Origin: Candidatus Gerdarchaeota archaeon
GTDB lineage: Archaea; Asgardarchaeota; Heimdallarchaeia; JABLTI01
DNA: 17,334 nucleotides
Direction of reading: 5' to 3'
Assembly (NCBI GenBank): GCA_016840945.1
Contig: JAEORJ010000418.1
Coordinates: 1 to 17,334, forward strand
Part shown: positions 6,684 to 13,811 of the stretch, piece after piece
How positions within the stretch are numbered: position 1 is the stretch's first letter
How the letters are laid out: the number at the start of each line of letters is the position of its first letter
Notes under the pieces: model-generated
The model's database searches: none
What the model was told of the DNA's origin: nothing
The model's input: the letters and a program-made list of their open reading frames with translations, nothing else
Translations under genes and position numbers: made by a program

Positions 6684-8753
6684 ATGAAAGCTAATAAACA
6701 AACCATTTTCGCTTTAGCAATACTAATTTTACCCACACTATTAATGTTTAGTAATACAAAGGTAGTTGTTGTTAATGCGAAAGAACAAAATAATTCTATT
6801 GAACCTTGGTTAGAAGCAAATCTTATTCCAACCACAACGTTCGCAGGTGTAAACAAGGTCACTTGTTTTGTAGGACCGGATTCAGCGTATGACCTTATTA
6901 TGGCTTCATTAGATGCCGCATCAACCTCCTTTTACCTTGAAGTCTATACTTTATCAAGTGAACCTTTAGTTAATAGATTAATAGCTGCCAATGATAGAGG
7001 TGTTGATGTTCAAGTCTCATTATCTCATGATCGTGTTAGTAGCTATGAAGATGATTATACAGAAGAAGCAGCTTATCGTCTTGATCAAGCAGGTGTAATC
7101 GTCACTTGGTGTAGTTCATCATTTACTTATACTCATGCAAAATTCTGGATAGTAGATAGCTTAGAAACCTTTGTTTATACAGGAAATTGGGCTCCATCAA
7201 GCATTCCCCAAGTAAACTATGCTAGAACTAATAGAGAATTAGGTTTTTGTTTTGAAGATGCTAGTATAGCAGCTTTTTATGAAACTGTCTTTTTCGATGA
7301 TCAGGCTATAGGGAATCCTTATGCTGGAACAGAACCTCATCTTGGTGTTTTACAAGCAAATGAAACTACTGGAACTTATACTCACCCATTTGATGTCCCT
7401 GAAGTGGTGAATGAATACATGGAAATCACACCTATATTCTCACCGGATAATAGCTATGAATTACTTTCATCATTAATTAATAATGCAACAACAACTTTAG
7501 ACGTTTCACAGCAATACATTAACTTTGATTGTGATTTATTGTATGATTTAATAGATGCTGCAAATAGAGGTGTTGATGTTAGAGTTCTTATTAACGAACC
7601 AGATTCTTCTTCACAAAATGTCACTGAAACTCTCTTAGCAAGCAATATTGAAATACGATTTTTCAAAGGTCTTGGCTGGAATCATAATAAATATGTAAGT
7701 GCTGATGGAGAGGTCACATGTGTATCAAGTATTAATTGGTCAAACAATTCCGTAGAATATAATCGTGAAGCTGGTGCAGTTGTTAAAAACAGCAATGTTG
7801 CTCAATATTTCAAATCTGTTTTTGATTATGATTGGGGTAATAGTGAAGTGCCAACAGGTTATACTGGTGATGTAAATATTCTTGCTCCATTAGATAAAGA
7901 AATTATTAATGGGAATTATCTTTTTGAAGCAGAATTTGTGCTAGATAACTATACTAAAGGTGAGATTTTCATTGATGGTGCAATTAAACATACTTGGATT
8001 AATCCTTTAGGTGATGTATCTGTATTAATTGATACAAACACCATTACAGATGGCATCCACACATTATTAGTAAGAGGAACAACTGAAACTGCTTCAGAGA
8101 TTGAAGACCAAATAAATATTCAAATTATCAATGCTGCTGATTGGTTACTACTTATATCTGAAGTAAGATATGATGCTGTAACTGAAACAAGTGGAGAGTT
8201 TATAGAACTTTTCAATGCATTCGCATTTGATGTTGATATTAGTGGATTTGAAATAAGCGATGGAGAATCAAGTTGGTTCTTCCCAGCAGATACTATTTTT
8301 GAGTCTCAAAATATTTTGATTTTAGCACGAGATATTGCCACATATAATACAGAAATGACTGCCCTTGGTATTTCATTCTTTGCACCTGATTTTCAGTACT
8401 CAGGATTAATACTTAGAAATGACGGCGATGAGGTTATGCTCTTAGATACGGATGGTGTACTCAGGGATGCTTGTGTTTGGGGTGATGTGACTTTATCTGG
8501 ACATACATCTTGGACGGGCACAATGACAAGTGATTTAAGTTTACAAAGAGATCCAGCTAACGTAGATACAAATGATTGTTCAGTAGATTTCATTGCTGAT
8601 ACCCCTAATCCAGGAACAGTATATGTTACAATAAATCCATCATCTACTACAACTCCTTCAGGATTTTTCCCTGGTTTCGTTATTCCAATCTCAATTCTAG
8701 GAATCTTAATTTTATCTTTCATAACTTATCGTGTTCGTAAAAATAAGAGATAA
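6684..8753 (+). CDS. Exported phospholipase-D-superfamily protein with lamin-tail domain and C-terminal anchor
   Basis: A 689-residue cell-surface protein. A signal peptide (about 1-32: basic start, then FALAILILPTLLMF) is followed by two PLD domains, each with a full HxKxxxxD motif: HAKFWIVD (His151, Lys153, Asp158) and HNKYVSAD (His334, Lys336, Asp341). In PLD-family enzymes the two histidines form one active site that cleaves phosphodiesters of lipids or nucleic acids. Residues about 390-485 look like an Ig-like strand-rich domain. Residues about 487-600 form a lamin-tail domain (ISEVRYD, GEFIELFN, DISGFEISDG, ILRNDGDEVMLLD). A Ser/Thr-Pro linker, a membrane helix (about 664-682) and a basic tail (RVRKNKR) finish it. 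The catalytic part should face outside. Lamin-tail domains are known fused to secreted nucleases, which favours DNA as substrate; this is inference. An in-frame TTG at 6603 was rejected because it would overlap the previous gene and bury the signal peptide. Confidence 0.88.
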   Translation: MKANKQTIFALAILILPTLLMFSNTKVVVVNAKEQNNSIEPWLEANLIPTTTFAGVNKVTCFVGPDSAYDLIMASLDAASTSFYLEVYTLSSEPLVNRLIAANDRGVDVQVSLSHDRVSSYEDDYTEEAAYRLDQAGVIVTWCSSSFTYTHAKFWIVDSLETFVYTGNWAPSSIPQVNYARTNRELGFCFEDASIAAFYETVFFDDQAIGNPYAGTEPHLGVLQANETTGTYTHPFDVPEVVNEYMEITPIFSPDNSYELLSSLINNATTTLDVSQQYINFDCDLLYDLIDAANRGVDVRVLINEPDSSSQNVTETLLASNIEIRFFKGLGWNHNKYVSADGEVTCVSSINWSNNSVEYNREAGAVVKNSNVAQYFKSVFDYDWGNSEVPTGYTGDVNILAPLDKEIINGNYLFEAEFVLDNYTKGEIFIDGAIKHTWINPLGDVSVLIDTNTITDGIHTLLVRGTTETASEIEDQINIQIINAADWLLLISEVRYDAVTETSGEFIELFNAFAFDVDISGFEISDGESSWFFPADTIFESQNILILARDIATYNTEMTALGISFFAPDFQYSGLILRNDGDEVMLLDTDGVLRDACVWGDVTLSGHTSWTGTMTSDLSLQRDPANVDTNDCSVDFIADTPNPGTVYVTINPSSTTTPSGFFPGFVIPISILGILILSFITYRVRKNKR

Positions 8754-8785
8754 AAGGGAGTAAGTCCCTTTTTCCTTTTTTTCTT
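8752..8785 (+). terminator. Hairpin terminator of the PLD gene
   Basis: AAAAGGGA (8752-8759) and TCCCTTTT (8765-8772) form a perfect eight-base stem with loop GTAAG, followed by a long pyrimidine/T run. The TAA stop (8751-8753) merges into the left arm. It has the form of a classical intrinsic terminator and would separate the PLD transcript from the next gene. Confidence 0.7.
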
Positions 8786-8876
8786 TTTATTATTTTTAGG
8801 AAAAACCTAATCAGTTATAAACTATTAAGCTAGTTGTTATTTTGTCCAGTTTTTTGAGTTTTACTGGTGAAGCTTA

Positions 8877-9344
8877 TTGGTAAAAGAATTAGTATTTCAT
8901 TTGAACAACAAGACCAATCTTGAGTCACTTATTGACAAATTAGAGGAACGAGTTGTTTTACAAAAAGCAGACCTTGATACTGAATTAGGTTTTGGGCTTT
9001 TAACTGGTGATAGAGCATTAAATGTTCGAATTATACCAAAAAGTGGTAATGATGACTTTCACGTTATTGCTCAAGTAAAAAAAGATGAATATGAGGTAAT
9101 TGTCAAAAATGTTTTTGGTAATCCTATTCGCGAAATCATTAAAGATGCTTCAATTTTAGATATTGCTGAATTCATTGCTGATTTACCAGAAGATATTCCT
9201 AATAACGAAATTAAAAATTTAATAAAAGAAAAATTCAAAATCAATGATTTGAAATATTCTCATTTCAAGAAAATAATTATCAAACAAGCAGCTCGGTCAG
9301 ATTCTAAACCTCACTATAAACAAGCTGCTGAAAGATTACTATAA
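8877..9344 (+). CDS. Uncharacterised small protein, paralogue of 6164-6613
   Basis: A 155-residue soluble protein of unknown function. It starts at TTG; GGTGA six bases upstream (8866-8870) is a good ribosome-binding site and decides this start, since no ATG is nearby in frame. The N-terminal half is alpha/beta (LVFHL, NLESLIDKLEERVVLQKAD, ALNVRIIPKSG, FHVIAQVKKDEYEVIVKNVFG). The C-terminal half is helical (LDIAEFIADLPEDIP, NEIKNLIKEKF, YSHFKKIIIKQAAR, YKQAAERLL). Pattern and closing sequence resemble the protein at 6164-6613, so the two probably belong to one family flanking the PLD gene. A terminator-like hairpin (8752-8772) separates it from the PLD gene, so it may have its own promoter. 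Its 3' end overlaps the convergent neighbour by six bases. Confidence 0.7.
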   Translation: MVKELVFHLNNKTNLESLIDKLEERVVLQKADLDTELGFGLLTGDRALNVRIIPKSGNDDFHVIAQVKKDEYEVIVKNVFGNPIREIIKDASILDIAEFIADLPEDIPNNEIKNLIKEKFKINDLKYSHFKKIIIKQAARSDSKPHYKQAAERLL

Positions 9345-9908
9345 AGGCTTACATAAGCACTTCTTCATTTTAAGATCAAAGAAATTGAATGTATATGCAG
9401 GAGTTATTTGCCATACGGTATCTATTCCCCTACCTGTTCCTCCTACTGCTAAAATATCTTGATCAACTGGTATTAAACCTGCATCAGCTGCCATAAGTGT
9501 TATTTCAGCACAAACTTTAGTTCCTTGACCAAATGTTCGATAAACTTCAGCTACTAACTCAGCTATCTGCCAGGTACCATGTTTTCTTCTAATAGCTCTA
9601 TCAATACCAGCGAATGCATGAGTTGTTGTTAACACTGAAATCTTCTTATCCAATAGAAGTTGCCTTAAATCCGAATCCAATTCGTTTTCACCAGGATTGA
9701 TAAAACCATAACTATGAGTGATAATGACTAGCTTTTCTAGATTTGTGAATATATCAAGCGCTTTTGAAGCAGTAGAGCCTTTAGAGGTTGGAATAACAAC
9801 TTTTGGTATATTATATTCTTCAGAATACTCATAAGCTAACTTTAACGCTTTTTCAGTATTTTTATGGCCCGGTTTCTCAAAATAAACTATTGTTTCTACT
9901 TCTGACAT
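9339..9908 (-). CDS. Stand-alone pyruvate-kinase C-terminal-domain-like protein
   Basis: A 189-residue protein that resembles the C-terminal alpha/beta domain of pyruvate kinase without its catalytic barrel. Visible pieces are the opening YFEKPGHKNTEKALKLA (8-24), the strand plus phosphate-binding-like loop VVIPTSKGSTASKA (about 38-51), LVIITHSYGF, ISVLTTTHAFAGID, a helix ending in FGQGTKVCAEITLMAADAG, and ILAVGGTGRGIDT. In pyruvate kinase this domain binds the allosteric effector. Stand-alone copies occur in archaea with no settled role; a sugar-phosphate or nucleotide sensor is a guess. It lies downstream of the GIY-YIG gene on the same strand, separated by 51 bases that hold a candidate TATA box, so it may be transcribed on its own. 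Its 3' end overlaps the convergent gene by six bases. Confidence 0.78.
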   Translation of the reverse strand: MSEVETIVYFEKPGHKNTEKALKLAYEYSEEYNIPKVVIPTSKGSTASKALDIFTNLEKLVIITHSYGFINPGENELDSDLRQLLLDKKISVLTTTHAFAGIDRAIRRKHGTWQIAELVAEVYRTFGQGTKVCAEITLMAADAGLIPVDQDILAVGGTGRGIDTVWQITPAYTFNFFDLKMKKCLCKPL

Positions 9909-9934
9909 TATTCACTCATCCTAATGTTAGTAAT

Positions 9935-9944
9935 ATTATATAAT
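9935..9944 (-). promoter_or_regulatory. Candidate TATA box for the 9339-9908 gene
   Basis: ATTATATAAT, self-complementary, is centred about 31 bases before the ATG at 9908. This distance would give a very short leader. It lies in the 51-base gap between two minus-strand genes. Confidence 0.35.
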
Positions 9945-9959
9945 TGACTACATTTTAAG

Positions 9960-10412
9960 TTATGGTTTTTGAATTACTATTTCATTTGGAGCAATCAAAA
10001 GCGAAATAGTCTGAATTAGTTCCTCAGTTAATTCTTCATTGTAATAATATAAATGGCTTACACACTGGCAATCTGATGAACCAAAATTTATTATGTGTGT
10101 TAGTTTTTCATCACTAAAAAAATCTTTTAGACGAATGTTTATAGGGCACTCCCATCTTTTGTCAGAAAAAATTTTACCTATCAATACTAATGTTACCGTT
10201 TCACTTGATAAAAGAAAATCTATATGCCAGAAAATTTTCTTATTTAATCTTTTGTGTCTATTTATTCGCCCATTAAGCCCGCCACGACCAAAAGCTGAAC
10301 CAATATAGAGATAACAACCTTTTGGGAATTCAATCTCACCAGCTGAACCAACAATAGTTTTGAATTTAGCTTCATTTTTCACAAATAACAAATAAGTTCC
10401 TTTTTCAGACAT
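9960..10412 (-). CDS. DUF123 (GIY-YIG superfamily) protein
   Basis: A 150-residue protein of the DUF123 family, a branch of the GIY-YIG nuclease fold that in some archaea is fused to endonuclease III. Family marks are GTYLLFV (5-11, the GIY-like strand), CYLYIGSAFGRGGLNGRINRH (33-53, the YIG-like strand plus conserved Arg), FWHIDFLL (61-68), ECPI (88-91) and GSSDCQCVSHL (111-121). GIY-YIG enzymes cut DNA with a metal held by a conserved Glu; whether DUF123 proteins are active nucleases is not settled. The ATG at 10412 is chosen because GGAG lies just upstream and because extension to 10454 would run back through a terminator-like hairpin into the dipeptidase gene. It lies 29 bases after the dipeptidase gene. 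Confidence 0.85.
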   Translation of the reverse strand: MSEKGTYLLFVKNEAKFKTIVGSAGEIEFPKGCYLYIGSAFGRGGLNGRINRHKRLNKKIFWHIDFLLSSETVTLVLIGKIFSDKRWECPINIRLKDFFSDEKLTHIINFGSSDCQCVSHLYYYNEELTEELIQTISLLIAPNEIVIQKP

Positions 10413-10427
10413 TATATTCTCTCCGAG

Positions 10428-10452
10428 AAAAAAATTGGGAGTTATAACTCCC
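10428..10452 (-). terminator. Hairpin plus T-tract ending the dipeptidase gene
   Basis: GGGAGTTATAACTCCC (10437-10452) is a perfect 16-base palindrome that can fold as a six-base stem with a TATA loop. Read on the minus strand it is followed by AA and seven T (10434-10428). The dipeptidase TAA stop (10444-10442) falls in the loop and stem. This is an intrinsic-terminator-like element, although the next gene starts only 16 bases later. Confidence 0.6.
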
Positions 10453-11527
10453 ATAATCTTCTTTGGACATCAAATAGAAATTCGCAACCGTCTTTACCAA
10501 CAAAGACATTATCTTCAATACGAACACCAAATTCACCTTCAATATAAATACCAGGTTCAATTGTATGGCACATACCTTCTTGTAGAATTAACTGATTTCC
10601 TGATACCATATAAGGCGGTTCATGTACTTCGATACCAATCCCATGTCCAAGTCTATGAGTGAAATATTTACCATAACCAGCTTTTGTTATTACATCTCGA
10701 GCAGCTTTATCTACATCCTCAGCTTTAACACCTATTTTCGAAGCATTATATGCAGCTCTATTTGCTTTGAACACAATTTCATAGATTTCTTTGAATTTAT
10801 CACTAGGTTCTCCTATCACACTTGTCATAGTTATATCTCCAACATACCCTTTGTATATTGGACCTGCATCAATCAGCACAACATCATTTTTCTCAATAAC
10901 GCGACCTGTTGGTGAACCATGTGGTAAAGCACTATTAGGACCAGATTGTACCAAGTTAAAAGCAGGCAAACCTTCCTTTGCTAATTCCTCCTTAACTATA
11001 TTAGCAACAATCGTTTCAGTCATTCCAACCTCTATTTGTACAAATGATCTTGTAATTGATTCTGCAGCTATTCTAGTTGCTTCTCTCATTATTGCTAGTT
11101 CATCTATAGATTTTGTTAATCTAGCAGCTTGTATGATATTAGTTGAATTAACGAATTTTGCTTCCGGTAACTCCTTTTTAATTCTTAAAAACCATTCAAA
11201 CCATAATTTGTTATCTAATGAAATTTGTTTAGCTTGAATATCTAATTCCTTAATGATGGTACTAAGTAATTTGAAAGGATCCTCATCTTCTTGCCAAGTT
11301 CTAATATCACCAGTTTCTAAATTTCGTTTAAATCTACTTTCTTCAAAACTAGGGCAGATAAATATTGGTTCTCCTTTTTGTGGTACTATTGAAACTGTCA
11401 ATCGCTCACTAGGATGAATATCTAATCCTGAAACATAAAATAAATCAACACCAGGAAATAAAATAACACATTCAGAATTGTTTTTTGCTAATAATTCCTG
11501 TAATCTCTTTTGACGTTCTTTTAACAT
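10442..11527 (-). CDS. pepQ: Xaa-Pro dipeptidase/aminopeptidase, M24B family
   Basis: A 361-residue cytoplasmic metallopeptidase that removes residues preceding proline (Xaa-Pro dipeptidase or aminopeptidase P type). The N-terminal creatinase-like domain (about 1-125) is followed by the pita-bread catalytic domain. All five metal ligands can be placed: Asp220 (VLIDAG), Asp231 (GYVGDIT), His295 (HRLGHGIG), Glu324 (HTIEPGIY) and Glu338 (VRIEDNV). LPHGSP near 201-206 and VHEPPY near 301-306 are typical of the prolidase group. Length matches archaeal PepQ (about 350). The choice between dipeptidase and aminopeptidase P is not certain. The ATG at 11527 is the start. It lies 63 bases downstream of the DHH gene on the same strand and ends in a hairpin. 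Confidence 0.9.
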   Translation of the reverse strand: MLKERQKRLQELLAKNNSECVILFPGVDLFYVSGLDIHPSERLTVSIVPQKGEPIFICPSFEESRFKRNLETGDIRTWQEDEDPFKLLSTIIKELDIQAKQISLDNKLWFEWFLRIKKELPEAKFVNSTNIIQAARLTKSIDELAIMREATRIAAESITRSFVQIEVGMTETIVANIVKEELAKEGLPAFNLVQSGPNSALPHGSPTGRVIEKNDVVLIDAGPIYKGYVGDITMTSVIGEPSDKFKEIYEIVFKANRAAYNASKIGVKAEDVDKAARDVITKAGYGKYFTHRLGHGIGIEVHEPPYMVSGNQLILQEGMCHTIEPGIYIEGEFGVRIEDNVFVGKDGCEFLFDVQRRLWEL

Positions 11528-11590
11528 CTAATTACACCTTTGCAGTATAACAAATATTAGACATGATATTAAATAAAAATAGCTCTTAGC

Positions 11591-12526
11591 TTAAGATTTG
11601 TTTTGTTGAGCTAAAATTGCTTTTTCCAATTCAGATAAGAATTTTTCAGATAATGTTAAATCATCATTTGTTGCATTCTGATAAGTGAAACCTGAACGAT
11701 GCTTATGGCCACCTCCACCAAAATAACTAGCAACTGTTGCAACATCTATTTTTTCACTACGTAAACCTATTCTAAAATTAGTAGTATCAATAGCTACCAA
11801 AATATCTTCTGAGCAAATTTCAGATAAGAATTTAGTAACTTTACCACGAGGTAAAATAGCTGAACTAGCTATTGTGATCGTAAGGCCTGCAATGGTTATT
11901 GTTTGTTTGGAATTTTTAATTCTATCACGTTCAGCTTCAAATACTTTATAGGCATCAATATACTCATCAAACACCATTTGATTTTTAAAATCCCCTTGAG
12001 CAAAGATTTCTCGTATTCTTATTAAATCATCCATTGAATTTCTATGGTAATCAATTAAGGTATAGAAAACCATTGCTAATCGATCATTGACATCAAAATC
12101 ACCGTTATGCCCAATTTGTGCTATTTCTTTTGATATTGGATCATTTGGTAAAAACCTTTGTTGAACAATTTCTGCCGCGCAAACTGAAGTATCATGAATA
12201 AACTCATCTGTTGCGCTGGAAAGCATTTCTTTCATTTCATCGGTTGCATTATGATGATCTATCCATATTTTTCTTGCATTTAAGCTTCTTAGAGGTTCAA
12301 TAATGTTCTGTATTAAAGTGCTGTTTAAGCCAATATCGCTAACAATCAAAACATTTGGTTCTTCAGCTATTGCTTGTTTGAATACTTCTTCAAAATTATA
12401 GTAGTCAGCCAACAATCCTACTGGTTCAATATTTAATTCACGAAAATATCGAAAAATAATAGCTTGTGCTCCAATACCGTCTGGATCAATTTGATGTGAA
12501 ATTGAGACTACCTTAATTTTTGACAT
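11591..12526 (-). CDS. DHH-family phosphoesterase (DHH-DHHA1)
   Basis: A 311-residue metal-dependent phosphoesterase. The DHH domain shows HQIDPDGIGA (motif I, 11-20, Asp14 and Asp16), VSDIG (Asp64), WIDHHNATD (DHH, Asp90-His91-His92) and GHNGDFD (motif IV, about 139-145). The DHHA1 domain ends in GGGGHKHRSGF (271-281), the substrate-binding loop. Relatives include NrnA oligoribonuclease/pAp phosphatase, RecJ-like and cyclic dinucleotide phosphodiesterases; this size and layout suits an NrnA-like enzyme cleaving short oligonucleotides or dinucleotides, but the exact substrate is open. The second motif-I residue is usual for the family, so it looks active. It is transcribed divergently from the aIF6 block, and a TATATAAAA box on the minus strand at 12585-12577 would give a leader of about 30 bases. 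Confidence 0.88.
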   Translation of the reverse strand: MSKIKVVSISHQIDPDGIGAQAIIFRYFRELNIEPVGLLADYYNFEEVFKQAIAEEPNVLIVSDIGLNSTLIQNIIEPLRSLNARKIWIDHHNATDEMKEMLSSATDEFIHDTSVCAAEIVQQRFLPNDPISKEIAQIGHNGDFDVNDRLAMVFYTLIDYHRNSMDDLIRIREIFAQGDFKNQMVFDEYIDAYKVFEAERDRIKNSKQTITIAGLTITIASSAILPRGKVTKFLSEICSEDILVAIDTTNFRIGLRSEKIDVATVASYFGGGGHKHRSGFTYQNATNDDLTLSEKFLSELEKAILAQQNKS

Positions 12527-12576
12527 GATTTAATTCTTTCAATTACTAGTTTAAAATATTCTCTTTAATAAAATAA

Positions 12577-12585
12577 TTTTATATA
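12577..12585 (-). promoter_or_regulatory. TATA box of the DHH phosphoesterase gene
   Basis: Read on the minus strand the sequence is TATATAAAA, a near-ideal archaeal TATA box. Its centre is 55 bases before the ATG at 12526, placing transcription start near 12555 and leaving a short leader. Confidence 0.5.
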
Positions 12586-12611
12586 CGATGAAACTACTTC
12601 TTTGAGTTATC

Positions 12612-12646
12612 ATTTAAATACTCATTCTGAAACAATAATTTAAATA
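12612..12646 (+). promoter_or_regulatory. Two identical TATA-like boxes upstream of the aIF6 gene block
   Basis: ATTTAAATA occurs twice, at 12612-12620 and 12638-12646, 26 bases apart, within the 207-base divergent gap 12527-12733. Either could be a TATA box; start sites near 12640 or 12670 would leave leaders of about 65-95 bases. Because the word is palindromic, it gives no direction by itself. Nothing else was recognised in this gap. Confidence 0.4.
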
Positions 12647-12733
12647 GCTAATCTCAATCGAGGCAAATCAAGATTATTGTGTGGTATTAGCGAAAATTTA
12701 CTTGTCAATTAAACAAAAACTGGTGATTCATCA

Positions 12734-13408
12734 ATGAATATTATTCGAACTACTGTGCAAGGACTAAGTTCATTAGGAGCTTTTGGACGTGCTACAGATA
12801 AATTTGCTCTAATTTCAGAGTTTTGGAATACAAAAGCTGAAGAAGCTATAGCCAAAGCTCTAGAAGTTCCAATAATAAAATTAAACATTGGTGACACTTC
12901 ATTAGTAGGCATTCTAATCGCTGCTAACTCAAAAGGAATATTATTACCACATATCTTTACTCCCCGTGAAAGGGCAAAAATTGAAGAAGCTCTTGGTGAT
13001 TCAGTGAATATTGAGGTTGTTGAGAGTAAATTAACTTGCCTTGGTAATTGTATCCTTGTTAATGATAAAGGAGCGATTGTTCATGAAAAGTTTGAACCAA
13101 AAGCTATGCAACAAATAAGAGACACCTTAGATGTTGAGGTAGAAAAAGGAAATATTATAAAATCACCATTAGTGGGATCACATGCTCTTGTCACAAATAA
13201 AGGGATTTTAACACATCCACTCACTTCAGAAATGGAACTAACTTGGTTAAGCGAACGATTTGGTATTCCAGCTAATGTTGGAACAATAAATAGAGGGATA
13301 CCATATGTTAGTGTGGGTTGTTTTGCAAATTCATTTGGAGCTATTGCCGGTAAAGAAACAACAGGTCCAGAATTACAAAGACTCTATCAAACATTACGAG
13401 GTATGTGA
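12734..13408 (+). CDS. eif6: Translation initiation factor aIF6
   Basis: A 224-residue homologue of eukaryotic eIF6, the anti-association factor that binds the 60S/50S subunit (next to L23/L14) and blocks premature joining to the small subunit. The start region GAFGRATDKFALI, the repeated pentein-fold pattern (GDTSLVGILIAANSKGILLP, LTCLGNCILVNDKGAIVH, GSHALVTNKGILTHP) and the final GIPYVSVGCFANSFGAIAG are characteristic, and the length is standard. GGTGAT at 12722-12727, six bases before the ATG, is a strong ribosome-binding site. It leads a plus-strand series with L18Ae, prefoldin alpha and FtsY, the usual archaeal order, with gaps of 80, 53 and 108 bases. Confidence 0.97.
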   Translation: MNIIRTTVQGLSSLGAFGRATDKFALISEFWNTKAEEAIAKALEVPIIKLNIGDTSLVGILIAANSKGILLPHIFTPRERAKIEEALGDSVNIEVVESKLTCLGNCILVNDKGAIVHEKFEPKAMQQIRDTLDVEVEKGNIIKSPLVGSHALVTNKGILTHPLTSEMELTWLSERFGIPANVGTINRGIPYVSVGCFANSFGAIAGKETTGPELQRLYQTLRGM

Positions 13409-13488
13409 ATTATTAATCATTATATCCAAAAATAATAAAAACACAATGAATTTTGTTGAATTAGTTCAAAAATAAGAGTTGTATAGAA

Positions 13489-13758
13489 ATGTCAAAAGAA
13501 GTCCAAGTAAAAAATTACAGAATAACATTTGTTAAAAAACCAGTCAAAGGCAATGAAGTATATGAAGTCGATGTTAGAGCAACAAGCAAAGATGACGCAC
13601 TTCAAAAAGCTTATGCCAGAATAGGTAGCAAGCACAGAATCACTCGACTATTACTTCATGTTAAAAACATCAAGGAAATTGAAGCAGCTGAATTAAAAGA
13701 TAATATCTTACTTGAAATCGCAGCTGATGATAAAGTGCAAATCCATCCCTCAAAATAA
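13489..13758 (+). CDS. rpl18a: Ribosomal protein L18Ae (LX/eL20)
   Basis: An 89-residue large-subunit protein of the archaeal LX / eukaryotic eL20 family. The opening YRITFVKKPVKG, the VDVRATSKDDALQKAYARIGSKHRI core and a following LLLHVKNIKEIEAAE are typical, with basic residues expected for rRNA contact. The single-domain archaeal form is about half the length of the eukaryotic protein, as here. It sits between aIF6 and prefoldin alpha, its conserved place. No clear ribosome-binding site precedes the ATG. Confidence 0.93.
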   Translation: MSKEVQVKNYRITFVKKPVKGNEVYEVDVRATSKDDALQKAYARIGSKHRITRLLLHVKNIKEIEAAELKDNILLEIAADDKVQIHPSK

Positions 13759-13811
13759 AAGAGAAGTCATTATATGTTATGACATTATTAGATAATTGAG
13801 GAGCTAAAAAA

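Noticed and set aside
6164..9344. Reading the PLD region as an antiviral defence or toxin system
   Set aside because: The PLD protein has a signal peptide and C-terminal membrane anchor with its active site outside, and no helicase, protease, sensor or mobile-element gene is nearby.
10413..10454. Longer start of the GIY-YIG gene at 10454
   Set aside because: The added 14 residues are encoded by the dipeptidase stop region and its hairpin; GGAG before the ATG at 10412 and the family's usual N-terminus favour the shorter form.
10791..11237. Open frame of 148 codons on the plus strand inside the dipeptidase gene
   Set aside because: It is antisense to a well-conserved catalytic domain, has no family-like motifs and no ribosome-binding site, and is explained by codon bias on the opposite strand.
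13766..13783. GTCAT/ATGAC inverted repeat between L18Ae and prefoldin alpha as a regulatory hairpin
   Set aside because: Only five base pairs with an eight-base loop and no T-tract, inside a likely cotranscribed block.
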